Source of the DNA: CAITJF01 sp032654645
GTDB lineage: Bacteria > Pseudomonadota > Gammaproteobacteria > Burkholderiales > Gallionellaceae
Length of the DNA: 64,000 nucleotides
Reading direction: 5' to 3'
NCBI GenBank assembly: GCA_032654645.1
Contig: JAULAW010000013.1
Location: forward strand, 266,791 to 330,790
The notes under the pieces were generated by a model. That model saw only the letters and a program-made list of their open reading frames with translations, was not told where the DNA came from and ran no database searches. Position 1 is the stretch's first letter, and every line of letters begins with the position of its first letter. A program made the translations under genes and the position numbers. This document shows positions 44,216 to 52,875 of this stretch, one piece after another.

Positions 44216-45235
44216 ATGTGCCCGTTTATCCTTCGCCCACTGCTTTTTTCCCTCGACCCGGAAACCGCCCACCACGTCACGCTGGATGGCCTGCAAACGG
44301 CCCATCGGCTGGGACTGGCGCCGCTGTTTGTGTGTCCCACGGCGGCTGCGCCACGCACGGTGATGGGGCTGACTTTCCCCAACCCGGTCGGCCTGGCCGC
44401 CGGAATGGACAAGAACGGCGATTACATTGATGCGCTTGCCGCACTGGGCTTCGGTTTTATCGAAATCGGCACCGTCACGCCGCGTGCGCAGCCGGGCAAC
44501 CCCAAGCCGCGCCTGTTTCGACTGCCGCAAGCAAACGCCATCATCAACCGCATGGGGTTCAATAACGATGGCGTAGACAAGTTGATAGCAAACGTCAAAC
44601 GCACCAGTTATCGCGGCATATTGGGCATCAATATCGGCAAGAACGCCGACACGCCGATTGAAAACGCGGCGGACGATTATCTGGCTTGCCTGCGCAAAGT
44701 CTATGCACACGCCAGCTATGTCACGGTCAATATCTCCTCGCCCAACACCAAAAACTTGCGCCAGTTGCAAGGTGAAGACGCGCTCAACAATCTGCTGGCG
44801 CTACTCAAGGCCGAACAGCAAAAACTCGCCGACACGCATGGCAAATACGTGCCCATCGCCCTGAAAATCGCACCTGATATGGAAGGCGAACAGATCGCGC
44901 AAATCGCGCGCCTGCTGGTGCAGCATCGCATTGATGGCGTGATCGCCACCAACACCACGCTGTCGCGCGAGGGCGTGGAAAATTTGCCGCATGGTGCGGA
45001 AACCGGTGGCCTGAGCGGTGCGCCGGTACGCGAAAAATCCACTGCCGTGATACGCCAACTTGCCGCCGAACTTCGGGGAGCGCTGCCCATCATCGGCGTG
45101 GGCGGTATATTGGGCGGCGCGGACGCCGCCGAAAAAATCAACGCCGGCGCAACGCTGGTGCAGATATACAGCGGCCTGATTTATCGCGGCCCGGCGCTGG
45201 TTGGCGAATGCTGTGCCGCTATCCGCAACTTGTGA
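44216..45235 (+). CDS. pyrD: Dihydroorotate dehydrogenase (quinone), class 2
   Basis: PyrD oxidises dihydroorotate to orotate in pyrimidine synthesis and passes electrons to quinone. The 339-residue protein has a short N-terminal membrane-associating helix (PFILRPLLFSLDPETAHHVT), NPVGLAAGMDKNGDYIDAL, the serine-containing active-site loop VTVNISSPNTKNLRQLQ, and the FMN phosphate site IGVGGILGG. It follows aat-ate closely. A decayed copy of its 3' end lies at 47502-47578. Confidence 0.95.
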   Translation: MCPFILRPLLFSLDPETAHHVTLDGLQTAHRLGLAPLFVCPTAAAPRTVMGLTFPNPVGLAAGMDKNGDYIDALAALGFGFIEIGTVTPRAQPGNPKPRLFRLPQANAIINRMGFNNDGVDKLIANVKRTSYRGILGINIGKNADTPIENAADDYLACLRKVYAHASYVTVNISSPNTKNLRQLQGEDALNNLLALLKAEQQKLADTHGKYVPIALKIAPDMEGEQIAQIARLLVQHRIDGVIATNTTLSREGVENLPHGAETGGLSGAPVREKSTAVIRQLAAELRGALPIIGVGGILGGADAAEKINAGATLVQIYSGLIYRGPALVGECCAAIRNL

Positions 45236-45252
45236 TACGGGCAAAGTAGCGC

Positions 45253-45297
45253 TTGACATTAGTTCTAGTTAGCACTACTGTGGTTCTAATTAGAACC
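45253..45297 (+). promoter_or_regulatory. Promoter with palindromic MarR-type operator
   Basis: A strong sigma70 promoter reads TTGACA (45253-45258), 17 bases, then TACTGT (45276-45281). Directly behind the -10 lies a perfect 16-base palindrome, GGTTCTAATTAGAACC (45282-45297). A related half-site, TTAGTTCTAGTTAG, sits in the spacer. The position over the transcription start, just before a marR-like gene, suggests autorepression of the operon. Confidence 0.8.
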
Positions 45298-45310
45298 AAG
45301 TTATTCAGCC

Positions 45311-45766
45311 ATGTCCTCTTCAATTTTTCTGCCGCTGTTGCGCGAGCTGGCCAGCACTTATCAGGCTTTCGAGGTTTATTCCTCGGTACATATTCGCGCG
45401 CTCAATCTGACGCCGCCGCAATTCGATATCGTCGCCACCCTCGGCAACACGCCCGGCATGTCGCCCAAGGAACTGGGCGAAAAAACGCTGATCACCAAGG
45501 GAACGCTTACCGGGGTGGTTGATCGCCTGGCGGACAAGGGGTTAGTGCGCCGGATCGCTTCGCCCAACGACGGACGCAGCCAAATCGTCCAGTTGACTGC
45601 ACCAGGAAAAAAATTGTTTGCGCGCATCTTTCCTGCTCACCTATCGCACATGGAGCGCGCCTTTGCCCATTTGTCGCCGGAAGATCTAGCCGGGATGACG
45701 GACAACCTGCGCCGCTTGCGCGAGGCATTTGTTGCCGCGCACGGCTGTGAAGGGGAATCACCATGA
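45311..45766 (+). CDS. MarR-family transcriptional regulator
   Basis: The 151-residue protein has a winged helix with LTPPQFDIVATLGNTPGMSP, KELGEKTLITKGTLTGVVDR as the recognition helix, and a DDGR-like wing, SPNDGRSQIVQLTAPGKKLF. It probably binds the palindrome 14 bases upstream of its start and controls the cytochrome b561 and YceI genes that follow. It overlaps the next gene by four bases. The ligand is unknown. Confidence 0.92.
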   Translation: MSSSIFLPLLRELASTYQAFEVYSSVHIRALNLTPPQFDIVATLGNTPGMSPKELGEKTLITKGTLTGVVDRLADKGLVRRIASPNDGRSQIVQLTAPGKKLFARIFPAHLSHMERAFAHLSPEDLAGMTDNLRRLREAFVAAHGCEGESP

Positions 45767-46314
45767 CCACTGCAACCCGCTACACCGGAACGGCGATTGC
45801 CTTGCACTGGCTGGCGGCGCTGCTCATTTTCACCACCTTTCCGCTCGGAGTTTATATGCACGAGCTGGCGCTTTCGCCATTCAAACTAAGGCTGGTCAGC
45901 TATCATAAATGGATAGGCGTGACGATATTCCTGCTGACTTTGGCGCGCCTGGCGTGGCGCGCCACGCATACCCCGCCGCCGCTGCCGGAAACCATCCCTC
46001 CCTGGCAGCAACGCGCCGCCCACGGCCTGCATTTTCTGCTTTATATCCTGCTGCTGGCCATTCCGCTCTCGGGCTGGCTGATGAGTTCAGCCAAGGGTGT
46101 TCCTGTTGTCTACCTGGGGTTGGTGCAGTTGCCCGACATGGTGGATAAAGACAAAGCGCTGGGCGACCTGTTGACCGAAGTTCATCAGGCGCTGAATTTC
46201 GGGTTGCTGGTGCTGGTTGGTATGCACATAGCAGCAGCCCTCAAGCACCACTTTATCGAGCATGACGCCACGTTGCGCCGCATGCTGCCCTTCATCAAGG
46301 AAACCCGGCCATGA
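45763..46314 (+). CDS. Cytochrome b561 family protein
   Basis: The 183-residue protein has four transmembrane helices and likely heme-ligand histidines in ALHWLAALLIF, SYHKWIGVTIFLL, and in the later VHQALNFGLLVLVGMHIAAA. Family members move electrons between the quinone pool and periplasmic acceptors. It overlaps both the MarR gene and the first yceI gene by four bases. The pair with YceI, which binds isoprenoid-like lipids in known structures, is a common arrangement. Confidence 0.92.
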   Translation: MTTATRYTGTAIALHWLAALLIFTTFPLGVYMHELALSPFKLRLVSYHKWIGVTIFLLTLARLAWRATHTPPPLPETIPPWQQRAAHGLHFLLYILLLAIPLSGWLMSSAKGVPVVYLGLVQLPDMVDKDKALGDLLTEVHQALNFGLLVLVGMHIAAALKHHFIEHDATLRRMLPFIKETRP

Positions 46315-46895
46315 AAAACCCATACCGTTATTTCCTGCCGTTGATCGGATTGTTGCTGATTGGCGCGCCATTCCACGCCCAGGCTGTCGAATTCAACCAG
46401 ATGCAGATTGACAAGAGCACACTGACCTTTGCTTACAAGCAAATGGGCGTCCCGATGGAGGGCAAGTTCCGCAAGTTTGTAGCCCGTATTGCCTTCGACC
46501 CTACCAGACTCAGCGCCGCCCAAGCGCAGATTGAAGTCAACCCTGCCGACATCGACACCGGCCTCAGTGATGCCGATGCCGAAGTGCTCGGCAAACCTTG
46601 GTTCAACGCCAAGGTATTTCCCAACGCGCAATTTGTCGCCACCGGCGTCAAAGCTTTGGGCGACAACCGCTACGAGGCGCTCGGCAAACTTACCCTCAAA
46701 GGCAAGTCCCAGGACGTTTCGGCCATCTTCACCTTCAAGCCGGAAGGCGCGGCTGGCGTGTTTGACGGAGCTTTCATCCTGAAGCGCCTGGATTACGCTA
46801 TTGGTGAAGGAGCATGGGCGGATGTCAGCGCCGTTGCCAACGAAGTTCAAATCAAGTTTCACATCGTAGCCTATGCAGCGCCGATCAAAAAATAG
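46311..46895 (+). CDS. YceI-family periplasmic lipid-binding protein, copy 1
   Basis: The 194-residue protein has a signal peptide ending in HAQAVEF and a YceI lipocalin-like domain. Visible segments are VPMEGKFRKFVARIAFDP, GKPWFNAKVFPNAQFVATGV and YEALGKLTLKGKSQDVSAIF. YceI domains hold long isoprenoids such as quinones. This copy differs from the next one, so the two may have different ligands or partners. It overlaps the cytochrome gene by four bases. Confidence 0.9.
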   Translation: MKNPYRYFLPLIGLLLIGAPFHAQAVEFNQMQIDKSTLTFAYKQMGVPMEGKFRKFVARIAFDPTRLSAAQAQIEVNPADIDTGLSDADAEVLGKPWFNAKVFPNAQFVATGVKALGDNRYEALGKLTLKGKSQDVSAIFTFKPEGAAGVFDGAFILKRLDYAIGEGAWADVSAVANEVQIKFHIVAYAAPIKK

Positions 46896-46927
46896 CCATA
46901 CCCCACCAACCATCAAGGAGAAATACC

Positions 46928-47494
46928 ATGAAAAAACTCGTTGCCCTCGCCCTCGCCGCTTCCCTGTCCGCCGCCGCCTCTGCCGCGCCGGAGACCTATG
47001 TCATAGACAACGGGCATACCCTGCCACGTTTCGAGTACAACCACCTGGGTTATTCCACCCAGCTTAGCCGGTTCGACAAGACCAGCGGTAAAATTGTCCT
47101 GGATCGCGCCGCCAAGACTGGCTCTGTTGATGTGGTGATCGACGCAAAATCCGTGAATACCGGTTCCGCACTCTTCAATGAACACATTCAGGGCGAAGAT
47201 TTTTTCGACACCGCGAAATACCCCACCATCACTTTCAAATCCAAAAACCTGAAATTTGATGGCGATAAATTAGCCAGCGTAGAGGGTGAATTAACCATCA
47301 AGGGCGTGACAAAACCGGTGACGCTAACCGTGACATCCTTCCAGTGCATGCCTCACCCCATGCTCAAGAAAGATGCCTGCGGAGCCAACGCCACCGCAAA
47401 AATCAAGCGCTCTGAATTCAACGCTGGCAAGCATGCTCCCTACGTAGGTGACGAGGTTACGCTGACTATTCCCGTCGAGTCCGTCAAGGAATAA
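46928..47494 (+). CDS. YceI-family periplasmic lipid-binding protein, copy 2
   Basis: The 188-residue protein has a signal peptide ending SAAASAAPETY. The YceI domain includes TLPRFEYNHLGYSTQLSRFD, EDFFDTAKYPTITFKSKNL and GELTIKGVTKPVTLTVTSF. A strong AAGGAG site lies seven bases before the ATG at 46928; the longer frame from 46814 overlaps copy 1 and is not used. It is the last gene of the MarR operon. It is closer to the standard YceI pattern than copy 1. Confidence 0.92.
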   Translation: MKKLVALALAASLSAAASAAPETYVIDNGHTLPRFEYNHLGYSTQLSRFDKTSGKIVLDRAAKTGSVDVVIDAKSVNTGSALFNEHIQGEDFFDTAKYPTITFKSKNLKFDGDKLASVEGELTIKGVTKPVTLTVTSFQCMPHPMLKKDACGANATAKIKRSEFNAGKHAPYVGDEVTLTIPVESVKE

Positions 47495-47501
47495 AAGTCG
47501 G

Positions 47502-47578
47502 CGTAGTGTTGGTGCAGATATACAGCGTCCCGATTTATCGCGGCACAGCGTTGTGCCGGCGAATACCGTGCCGCCATA
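47502..47578 (+). pseudogene. Decayed duplicate of the pyrD 3' end
   Basis: About 78 bases match 45147-45226 at roughly 80 percent, including the identical run TTGGTGCAGATATACAGCG in near-identical form (CTGGTGCAGATATACAGCG in pyrD) and GATTTATCGCGGC. The copy has a small indel and no open frame. It lies just behind the second yceI gene. The MarR-b561-YceI-YceI operon is therefore bracketed by pyrD 3' ends in direct orientation. Confidence 0.8.
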
Positions 47579-47777
47579 ACAAACCGGCTGACAAGGAATA
47601 ATCCGCAACATCATGCAGAGAGCGCAGGGGTCAAGGGATGACACGTGGAGGGTAAATCATGCCCTACAACGCACAACGAAGCACTGCCGGGTACCGCAAA
47701 GATACACCAGGCTTTGCTGAAATAACGTTTAATGTGGAAACGTCAAGCGATCAAAAAACGATTGCTAATCCTACTTA

Positions 47778-49085
47778 GGAGTCGTTAAACAATTAGTGTA
47801 TCAATTTTAGCTCGCACTCGGATCAATCCTGTAGTTCCATTCGCCATGAAACGAATTCCGGGTGATGCGTATTTTTTCAAATTCTGCGTCACTTACCTTA
47901 ATGCCTGACGGATACGAAGATTCATCCAGTTCGGCATGGACTTTCAGTCCCTTCCGAGTGGTCGTTCCGGCAATGAGATTGACGATCACCTCGTGGCTAA
48001 TCAAGGGCTGGCCGCGCCAATTCATGCTGATGTACGAGAACAGACGATGCTCGATCTTGTTCCATTTGCTAGTGCCCGGAGGCAGATGAGAGATGCTGAT
48101 CGGGATATTGATCTCGTCAGCCAACCGCTGCAATTCCAATTTCCAAAGCCGTACCCGGCTACCGTTGCTACCGCCACCATCTGCCGTGATCATCAGTTCC
48201 GTTGCCGCAGGATAACGCTGCCTGCCCATCGTATTCCACCAGCGGCGAATTGTTTCGACCGCGAAACTTGCCGTGTCGTGATCCGTCCCCACACTGACCC
48301 AACCCGTGTTGCTGGCAACATCGTAGACGCCATAGGGGTTCGCGCGCCCAAGCTCCTTATCGATGAAGTCGTGCACCTTGACTAATTCTGGCTTCCCCTC
48401 GGGGCGCCAAGTTGTGCCGTTGTTCTTGTACGCACCAACAAGCTCTTTCTTCTTTGTGTCAACCGAAATAACCGGATTGCCTGCCGCTAGACGTTGTCCG
48501 GTCTGGTCGTTGATGAACTCGAATTGGGCATTGCGGTCCGGATGATCCGTCCCTTCCAGCATCTTTCGGTTTGCCTGCAAGCTATAACCCAACTCCCGCA
48601 GCAAGTCGCCCACTTTCGGATAGCTCACCGAATGGCCGTTCACAGCCAGCTCACCAGCCAGCGTACGCAGGCTTTTGCAAGTCCAGCGCAGGGGTGATTC
48701 GGGATCACCCCGTGTCGTCGCTTCGACCAATTTCTCCAGCGCCGCCATCACGCCAGAATCGGTTTCGGTGACAGATTTTCTGCCAGCTCCCGCTTTGCGA
48801 ATTCGCTTGCCCTGACTTTCAACCGCCATCTTTTCGGTTGCCAGCTCTTCCAATCCGGCATGAATTGCGCGCCGGGACACACCGGTAGCCTGTGCAACCC
48901 TTGTAACGCCGCCATGGCCTAACACCGCAGCTTCCGCAGCAGCAAACAGACGCCTCATCCGCTCGTCCAACGTCCATGCAAGCTTCTCGAACCGGGTGCG
49001 TATTTGTTTGAGGTCGTCTGCATTCGCCATGACGACAATCATAGCACCTTCGATTTATTTGTTACAGTTATTTATTAACAGCTCC
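47778..49085 (-). mobile_element. ISAzo13-family insertion sequence (about 1.3 kb)
   Basis: The element is flanked by TTA on both sides (47775-47777 and 49086-49088). The ends read GGAGTCGTTAAACAATTAGT and, from the right, GGAGCTGTTAATAAATAACT, an imperfect terminal inverted repeat. The single gene inside fills most of its length. The ends and the short duplication fit what is known of the ISAzo13 family. Confidence 0.75.
47807..49042 (-). CDS. ISAzo13-family transposase
   Basis: The 411-residue protein begins with a helix-turn-helix region (GHGGVTRVAQATGVSRRAIH), then LGYSLQANRKMLEGTDHPDR, VISVDTKKKELVGAYKNNGT, LMITADGGGSNGSRVRLWKL and HLPPGTSKWNKIEHRLFSYI. The aspartates in VDTKKKE and TADGGGS and the glutamate in NKIEHR are the likely catalytic triad of an integrase-like fold. 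An AAGG site precedes the ATG at 49042. The gene looks intact. Confidence 0.9.
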   Translation of the reverse strand: MIVVMANADDLKQIRTRFEKLAWTLDERMRRLFAAAEAAVLGHGGVTRVAQATGVSRRAIHAGLEELATEKMAVESQGKRIRKAGAGRKSVTETDSGVMAALEKLVEATTRGDPESPLRWTCKSLRTLAGELAVNGHSVSYPKVGDLLRELGYSLQANRKMLEGTDHPDRNAQFEFINDQTGQRLAAGNPVISVDTKKKELVGAYKNNGTTWRPEGKPELVKVHDFIDKELGRANPYGVYDVASNTGWVSVGTDHDTASFAVETIRRWWNTMGRQRYPAATELMITADGGGSNGSRVRLWKLELQRLADEINIPISISHLPPGTSKWNKIEHRLFSYISMNWRGQPLISHEVIVNLIAGTTTRKGLKVHAELDESSYPSGIKVSDAEFEKIRITRNSFHGEWNYRIDPSAS

Positions 49086-49270
49086 TTACTCCATTTGGCA
49101 AACATTCCCTCCCCCTTGCAGGGGGAGGAATGGGCACGGCTCTAACGAGCATTTTTGTTTGTGACACAGCAAGGCTAAGTGGCTGGTTATCACCGCATCT
49201 ACCGGGCTTATCTTGATAACGGCTCCCTATCTGACATTTGAACAAAGTCAGGCAATCTGGGGTTATAAGC

Positions 49271-51241
49271 CTACCCTTCACGCAAACGTTTTTCCGCCGC
49301 CATCAGCGAAATCGGCTGGCCGAGCAACACCAGCACATCACCGGCACGCAACACCATGTCGCCCGCCGGTTGGCTGCCGCGCACATTGTGGCGGCGCATT
49401 GCATTCACTTCCACTTCCAGCTCGGCCAGATTGATTTCATCCAGCGTTTTGCCCACAGCGGCGTCGCGCTCATTCAGCAACACGCTTTGAAAGCGCGGCT
49501 GCATATTTTCCACAGCTTCGCCCACCGCATCGGCGGGCACGCGAAAAAATCCGCTGAATGCGCTATAGCGGCGCGCACGATTTTCCTGGACGCGGCGAAC
49601 CACGCGGTTAAGCGGCACACCGGACATCAGCAGCGTCTGCGAAGCGAGCATCACGCTGCCTTCCAGCACGTCCGCCACCACCTCTGCCGCACCGGCTTGC
49701 TTGAGCGCCTCAATGTGGGTTTCGTCGGCGGTGCGCACCACCACCGTCAGGCCGGGGCGCAGCTCATTTACGAGGTGCAAAATCTTCAGGGCGGAATGCT
49801 TGTCGTCGTAAGTGATAACCAGGGTTTTTGCACGCATCAGCCCAGCGGCCAGCAGCACTTCGCGCTTGGCGGCATCGCCATATACCACGCTCTCGCCCGC
49901 CGCAGCGGCCTCTCGCACGCGGCGCGAGTCGAGGTCGAGCGCGATGAAACGGATGTTCTCCTGCTCCATGAAACGCGCCAGCGATTGCCCGCTGCGCCCG
50001 AAGCCGCAGATGATGATATGTTCGTCGGCGGCCATGCTTTGCACCGCGATCTGGTGTATCTGCATGGCGCGGTTCATCCATGCCGAAGGGGAAATGCGCC
50101 GCACGATGGCTTCGGCATGTTGCAGCAGGAATGGCGCGGCCAGCATGGAAATCAGCATGGCCGCCAGCACGTTCTGCATCACTTCCGCAGGCAGCAAATT
50201 TACCCCGCCCGCCAAGGTCAGCAGCACGAAACCGAATTCACCCGCTTGCGCCAGCCCCAACCCGCTGCGGATTGCCGCGCCCCAATCACCGATGAACCAG
50301 CGTGCCAGCAGCGCCACCACTGCCGCCTTGAACGGCAGCAGGATGAGCAGCACCAGCGAGATCCAGCCGAATCCCGCAATCACGCTGTCCAGATCGAGCA
50401 TCATGCCGATGGTGACGAAGAACAGGCCGAGCAGCACATCGCGGAACGGCTTGATGTCTTCTTCCACCTGATAGCGGTATTCGGTTTCGGAAATCAGCAT
50501 GCCGGCGACGAATGCGCCCAGCGCCAGGGAAAGCCCGGCCAGTTCGGTGAGGTAGGCCAACCCCAGGGTAAACAGCAAGACGTTGAGCATGAATAGCTCG
50601 GAGGATTTCTGCATTGCCACCAGGTGAAACCACGGGCGCAATAGCCGCTGCCCGAAAACCAGCAGAGCCGCCAATACCACTGCGGCCTTGAGCAAGGCAA
50701 AGCCGAGCGTGGAATACAAGTTCGGTTCGCTGCTGGCCAGCGCCGGGATGATGATGATGAGCGGCACCACGGCCAGATCCTGGAACAGCAGCACGCCCAT
50801 GATGTTCTGGCCATGCGGCGTATTCAGTTCGGCGCGTTCGACCAGCATCTTGCTGACAATCGCGGTGGAGGACATCGCCATCACGCCGCCCAGCGCCAGC
50901 CCGGCGCGCCAATCAAGCCCTAAAAGGAGTGAAGTGAGCATGACCAGAAAAATGGTAGATAGCACTTGCGCGGCGCCCAACCCGAATACCACGCGCTGCA
51001 TGATACGTAACCGCGCCAGGCTGAATTCCAACCCGATGCTGAACATCAGAAACACCACGCCGAATTCGGCCAGATGGCGCGTCTCCGGCGCATCGGGTAT
51101 CCAGCCCAGCGCGTGCGGCCCGATCAGGATGCCGACAATGAGATAGCCCAGCATGGCCGGCAAGCGCAGGATGCGGCACAGCACCACTACGCCCACGGCG
51201 ACCGCGAGCAGAATCAAAAGGAGTTGCAGCGAATTAGTCAT
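49271..51241 (-). CDS. Kef-type monovalent cation:proton antiporter-2
   Basis: The 656-residue protein has an N-terminal Na+/H+ exchanger domain (about 1-385) with many transmembrane helices, including LGYLIVGILIGPHALGW and ALGGVMAMSSTAIVSKMLVE. Next comes an RCK_N domain (HIIICGFGRSGQSLARFME near 413) and an RCK_C domain at the end (VLRAGDVLVLLGQPISLMA). It probably exports K+ in exchange for protons. The closest pattern is KefB/KefC/YbaL. It diverges from kdsD, sharing a promoter region of about 105 bases. Confidence 0.92.
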   Translation of the reverse strand: MTNSLQLLLILLAVAVGVVVLCRILRLPAMLGYLIVGILIGPHALGWIPDAPETRHLAEFGVVFLMFSIGLEFSLARLRIMQRVVFGLGAAQVLSTIFLVMLTSLLLGLDWRAGLALGGVMAMSSTAIVSKMLVERAELNTPHGQNIMGVLLFQDLAVVPLIIIIPALASSEPNLYSTLGFALLKAAVVLAALLVFGQRLLRPWFHLVAMQKSSELFMLNVLLFTLGLAYLTELAGLSLALGAFVAGMLISETEYRYQVEEDIKPFRDVLLGLFFVTIGMMLDLDSVIAGFGWISLVLLILLPFKAAVVALLARWFIGDWGAAIRSGLGLAQAGEFGFVLLTLAGGVNLLPAEVMQNVLAAMLISMLAAPFLLQHAEAIVRRISPSAWMNRAMQIHQIAVQSMAADEHIIICGFGRSGQSLARFMEQENIRFIALDLDSRRVREAAAAGESVVYGDAAKREVLLAAGLMRAKTLVITYDDKHSALKILHLVNELRPGLTVVVRTADETHIEALKQAGAAEVVADVLEGSVMLASQTLLMSGVPLNRVVRRVQENRARRYSAFSGFFRVPADAVGEAVENMQPRFQSVLLNERDAAVGKTLDEINLAELEVEVNAMRRHNVRGSQPAGDMVLRAGDVLVLLGQPISLMAAEKRLREG

Positions 51242-51346
51242 GTGCGCGTTCGGGCGGCAAAATTCACCATGTGCGGATAATGCCCTAAGTGGCGCATCCT
51301 TTCAAAATTTCACTGCACCGAAGCTCACTGTTATAATCCGCAGGAT

Positions 51347-52333
51347 ATGAAAAAAGCCCACTCTGCTGCCCCTCGCGCGCTCGACCTGGCGCGCGAGGTA
51401 TTGAGCATCGAAGCCGCCGCCGTGCTGGCGCTCACACAACGTATTGACGAAACTTTTTTGCGTGCGCTCAACATTATCCTGTCCTGCGAAGGACGGGTGA
51501 TCGTCAGCGGCATGGGCAAATCCGGCCACATCGCGCGCAAGATCGCCTCCACCCTGTCCAGTACCGGCACACCGGCGTACTTTGTGCATCCTGCCGAGGC
51601 CAGCCACGGCGACCTCGGCATGATCACCGCCGATGATGTGTTTATCGCGCTGTCATATTCCGGTGAAAGTGAAGAGCTGCTCACCATCGTGCCGGCCATC
51701 AAACGACAGGGAGCGAGGCTCATCAGCCTGACCGGCAACCCGCAATCCAGCCTGGGATTGGCGGCGGATGCACACCTCAACGCCGCCGTGGACAAAGAGG
51801 CTTGCCCGATGGGGCTGGCGCCCACTGCCAGCACCACGGCTGCGCTGGCGCTGGGCGACGCGCTTGCCGTGGCATTGCTGGATGCAAAGGGGTTTGGCGA
51901 GGAAGATTTCGCCCGCTCGCACCCCGGCGGCAACCTGGGCCGCCGCCTGCTCACCCATGTTCGCGACATCATGCATAGTGGCGAGGGGATTCCCGCAGTC
52001 AGTCACGAAGCCCTGCTTTCCGATGCCGTGCTGGAAATGTCGCGCAAGCGGCTGGGCATGACAGCCATCGTGGATGATGTGCAGCGTGTGCTGGGTATTT
52101 ATACCGATGGCGATTTGCGCCGCACGCTGGAAAAGCATCTCGATTTCACCACCACCCTGGTCAGTACCGTCATGTCGCGCAATCCGCGCACCATAGCTCC
52201 GGACGCGCTGGCGGCGGAAGTGGTGCGGGTAATGGAACAATGCAACATCAACCAGATGCTGGTGGTGGATGCCAACAACAAGCTTGTCGGCGCGTTGAAC
52301 GTGCATGATTTGCTGCGCGCGAAAGTGATCTGA
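51347..52333 (+). CDS. kdsD: Arabinose-5-phosphate isomerase KdsD
   Basis: KdsD converts ribulose 5-phosphate to arabinose 5-phosphate, the first step to KDO for lipopolysaccharide. The 328-residue protein has a SIS domain (VIVSGMGKSGHIARKIASTL; HPAEASHGDLGMI) and two C-terminal CBS domains (HVRDIMHSGEGIPAV; STVMSRNPRTIAPDAL). The stop overlaps the kdsC start by one base. It opens the kdsD-kdsC-lptC-lptA-lptB-rpoN cluster. Confidence 0.95.
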   Translation: MKKAHSAAPRALDLAREVLSIEAAAVLALTQRIDETFLRALNIILSCEGRVIVSGMGKSGHIARKIASTLSSTGTPAYFVHPAEASHGDLGMITADDVFIALSYSGESEELLTIVPAIKRQGARLISLTGNPQSSLGLAADAHLNAAVDKEACPMGLAPTASTTAALALGDALAVALLDAKGFGEEDFARSHPGGNLGRRLLTHVRDIMHSGEGIPAVSHEALLSDAVLEMSRKRLGMTAIVDDVQRVLGIYTDGDLRRTLEKHLDFTTTLVSTVMSRNPRTIAPDALAAEVVRVMEQCNINQMLVVDANNKLVGALNVHDLLRAKVI

Positions 52334-52875
52334 TGCCTTTAAACCCCGCTCATGCTGTGCTTGTCGAAGCAGCAAAATCCACCCGCCTCATCGCCTTCGA
52401 CGTGGATGGAGTCATGACCGATGGCGGGCTCTATTTATCCGACTCGGGAGGGGAATTTAAGCGTTTCAACTCGCTGGATGGACAAGGCCTGAAAATGCTC
52501 AGAGCATCCGGTGTGGAATTGGCCATCATCACCGGACGCACTTCGCGTTGCGTCGAGCTGCGCGCGCACAGCCTGGGCATCACCCACTTGTATCAGGGGG
52601 TAAACGACAAGCTGGGTACCATGCAGAAACTGCTTTCCAAACTCCAACTGCCGCCTGCTATTGCCGCCTTCATGGGCGATGATGTAGTGGATTTGCCGGT
52701 GATGCGCCATGTGGGCCTGTCCTTCAGCGTACCGGATGCGCCGCAGGTGGTGCGTGACCACGCCCATTACGTCACCATGCGTGCCGGAGGGTGTGGCGCA
52801 GTGCGTGAAGCGTGCGAACTATTGATGTCTGCGCAGGGCACGTTGGACGCCCAACTGGAGCCTTATTTGAAATGA
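52333..52875 (+). CDS. kdsC: KDO-8-phosphate phosphatase KdsC
   Basis: KdsC removes phosphate from KDO 8-phosphate. The 180-residue HAD enzyme has the nucleophile motif AFDVDGVMTDGGLYL, the second motif IITGRTS, and AFMGDDVVDLPVM for metal binding. It overlaps lptC by four bases (ATGA at 52872-52875). There is no cap domain, as expected for the tetrameric KdsC type. Confidence 0.95.
   Translation: MPLNPAHAVLVEAAKSTRLIAFDVDGVMTDGGLYLSDSGGEFKRFNSLDGQGLKMLRASGVELAIITGRTSRCVELRAHSLGITHLYQGVNDKLGTMQKLLSKLQLPPAIAAFMGDDVVDLPVMRHVGLSFSVPDAPQVVRDHAHYVTMRAGGCGAVREACELLMSAQGTLDAQLEPYLK

Noticed and set aside
49238..50596. 452-codon open frame on the plus strand
   Set aside because: Histidine- and glutamine-rich shadow of the Kef-type antiporter gene.
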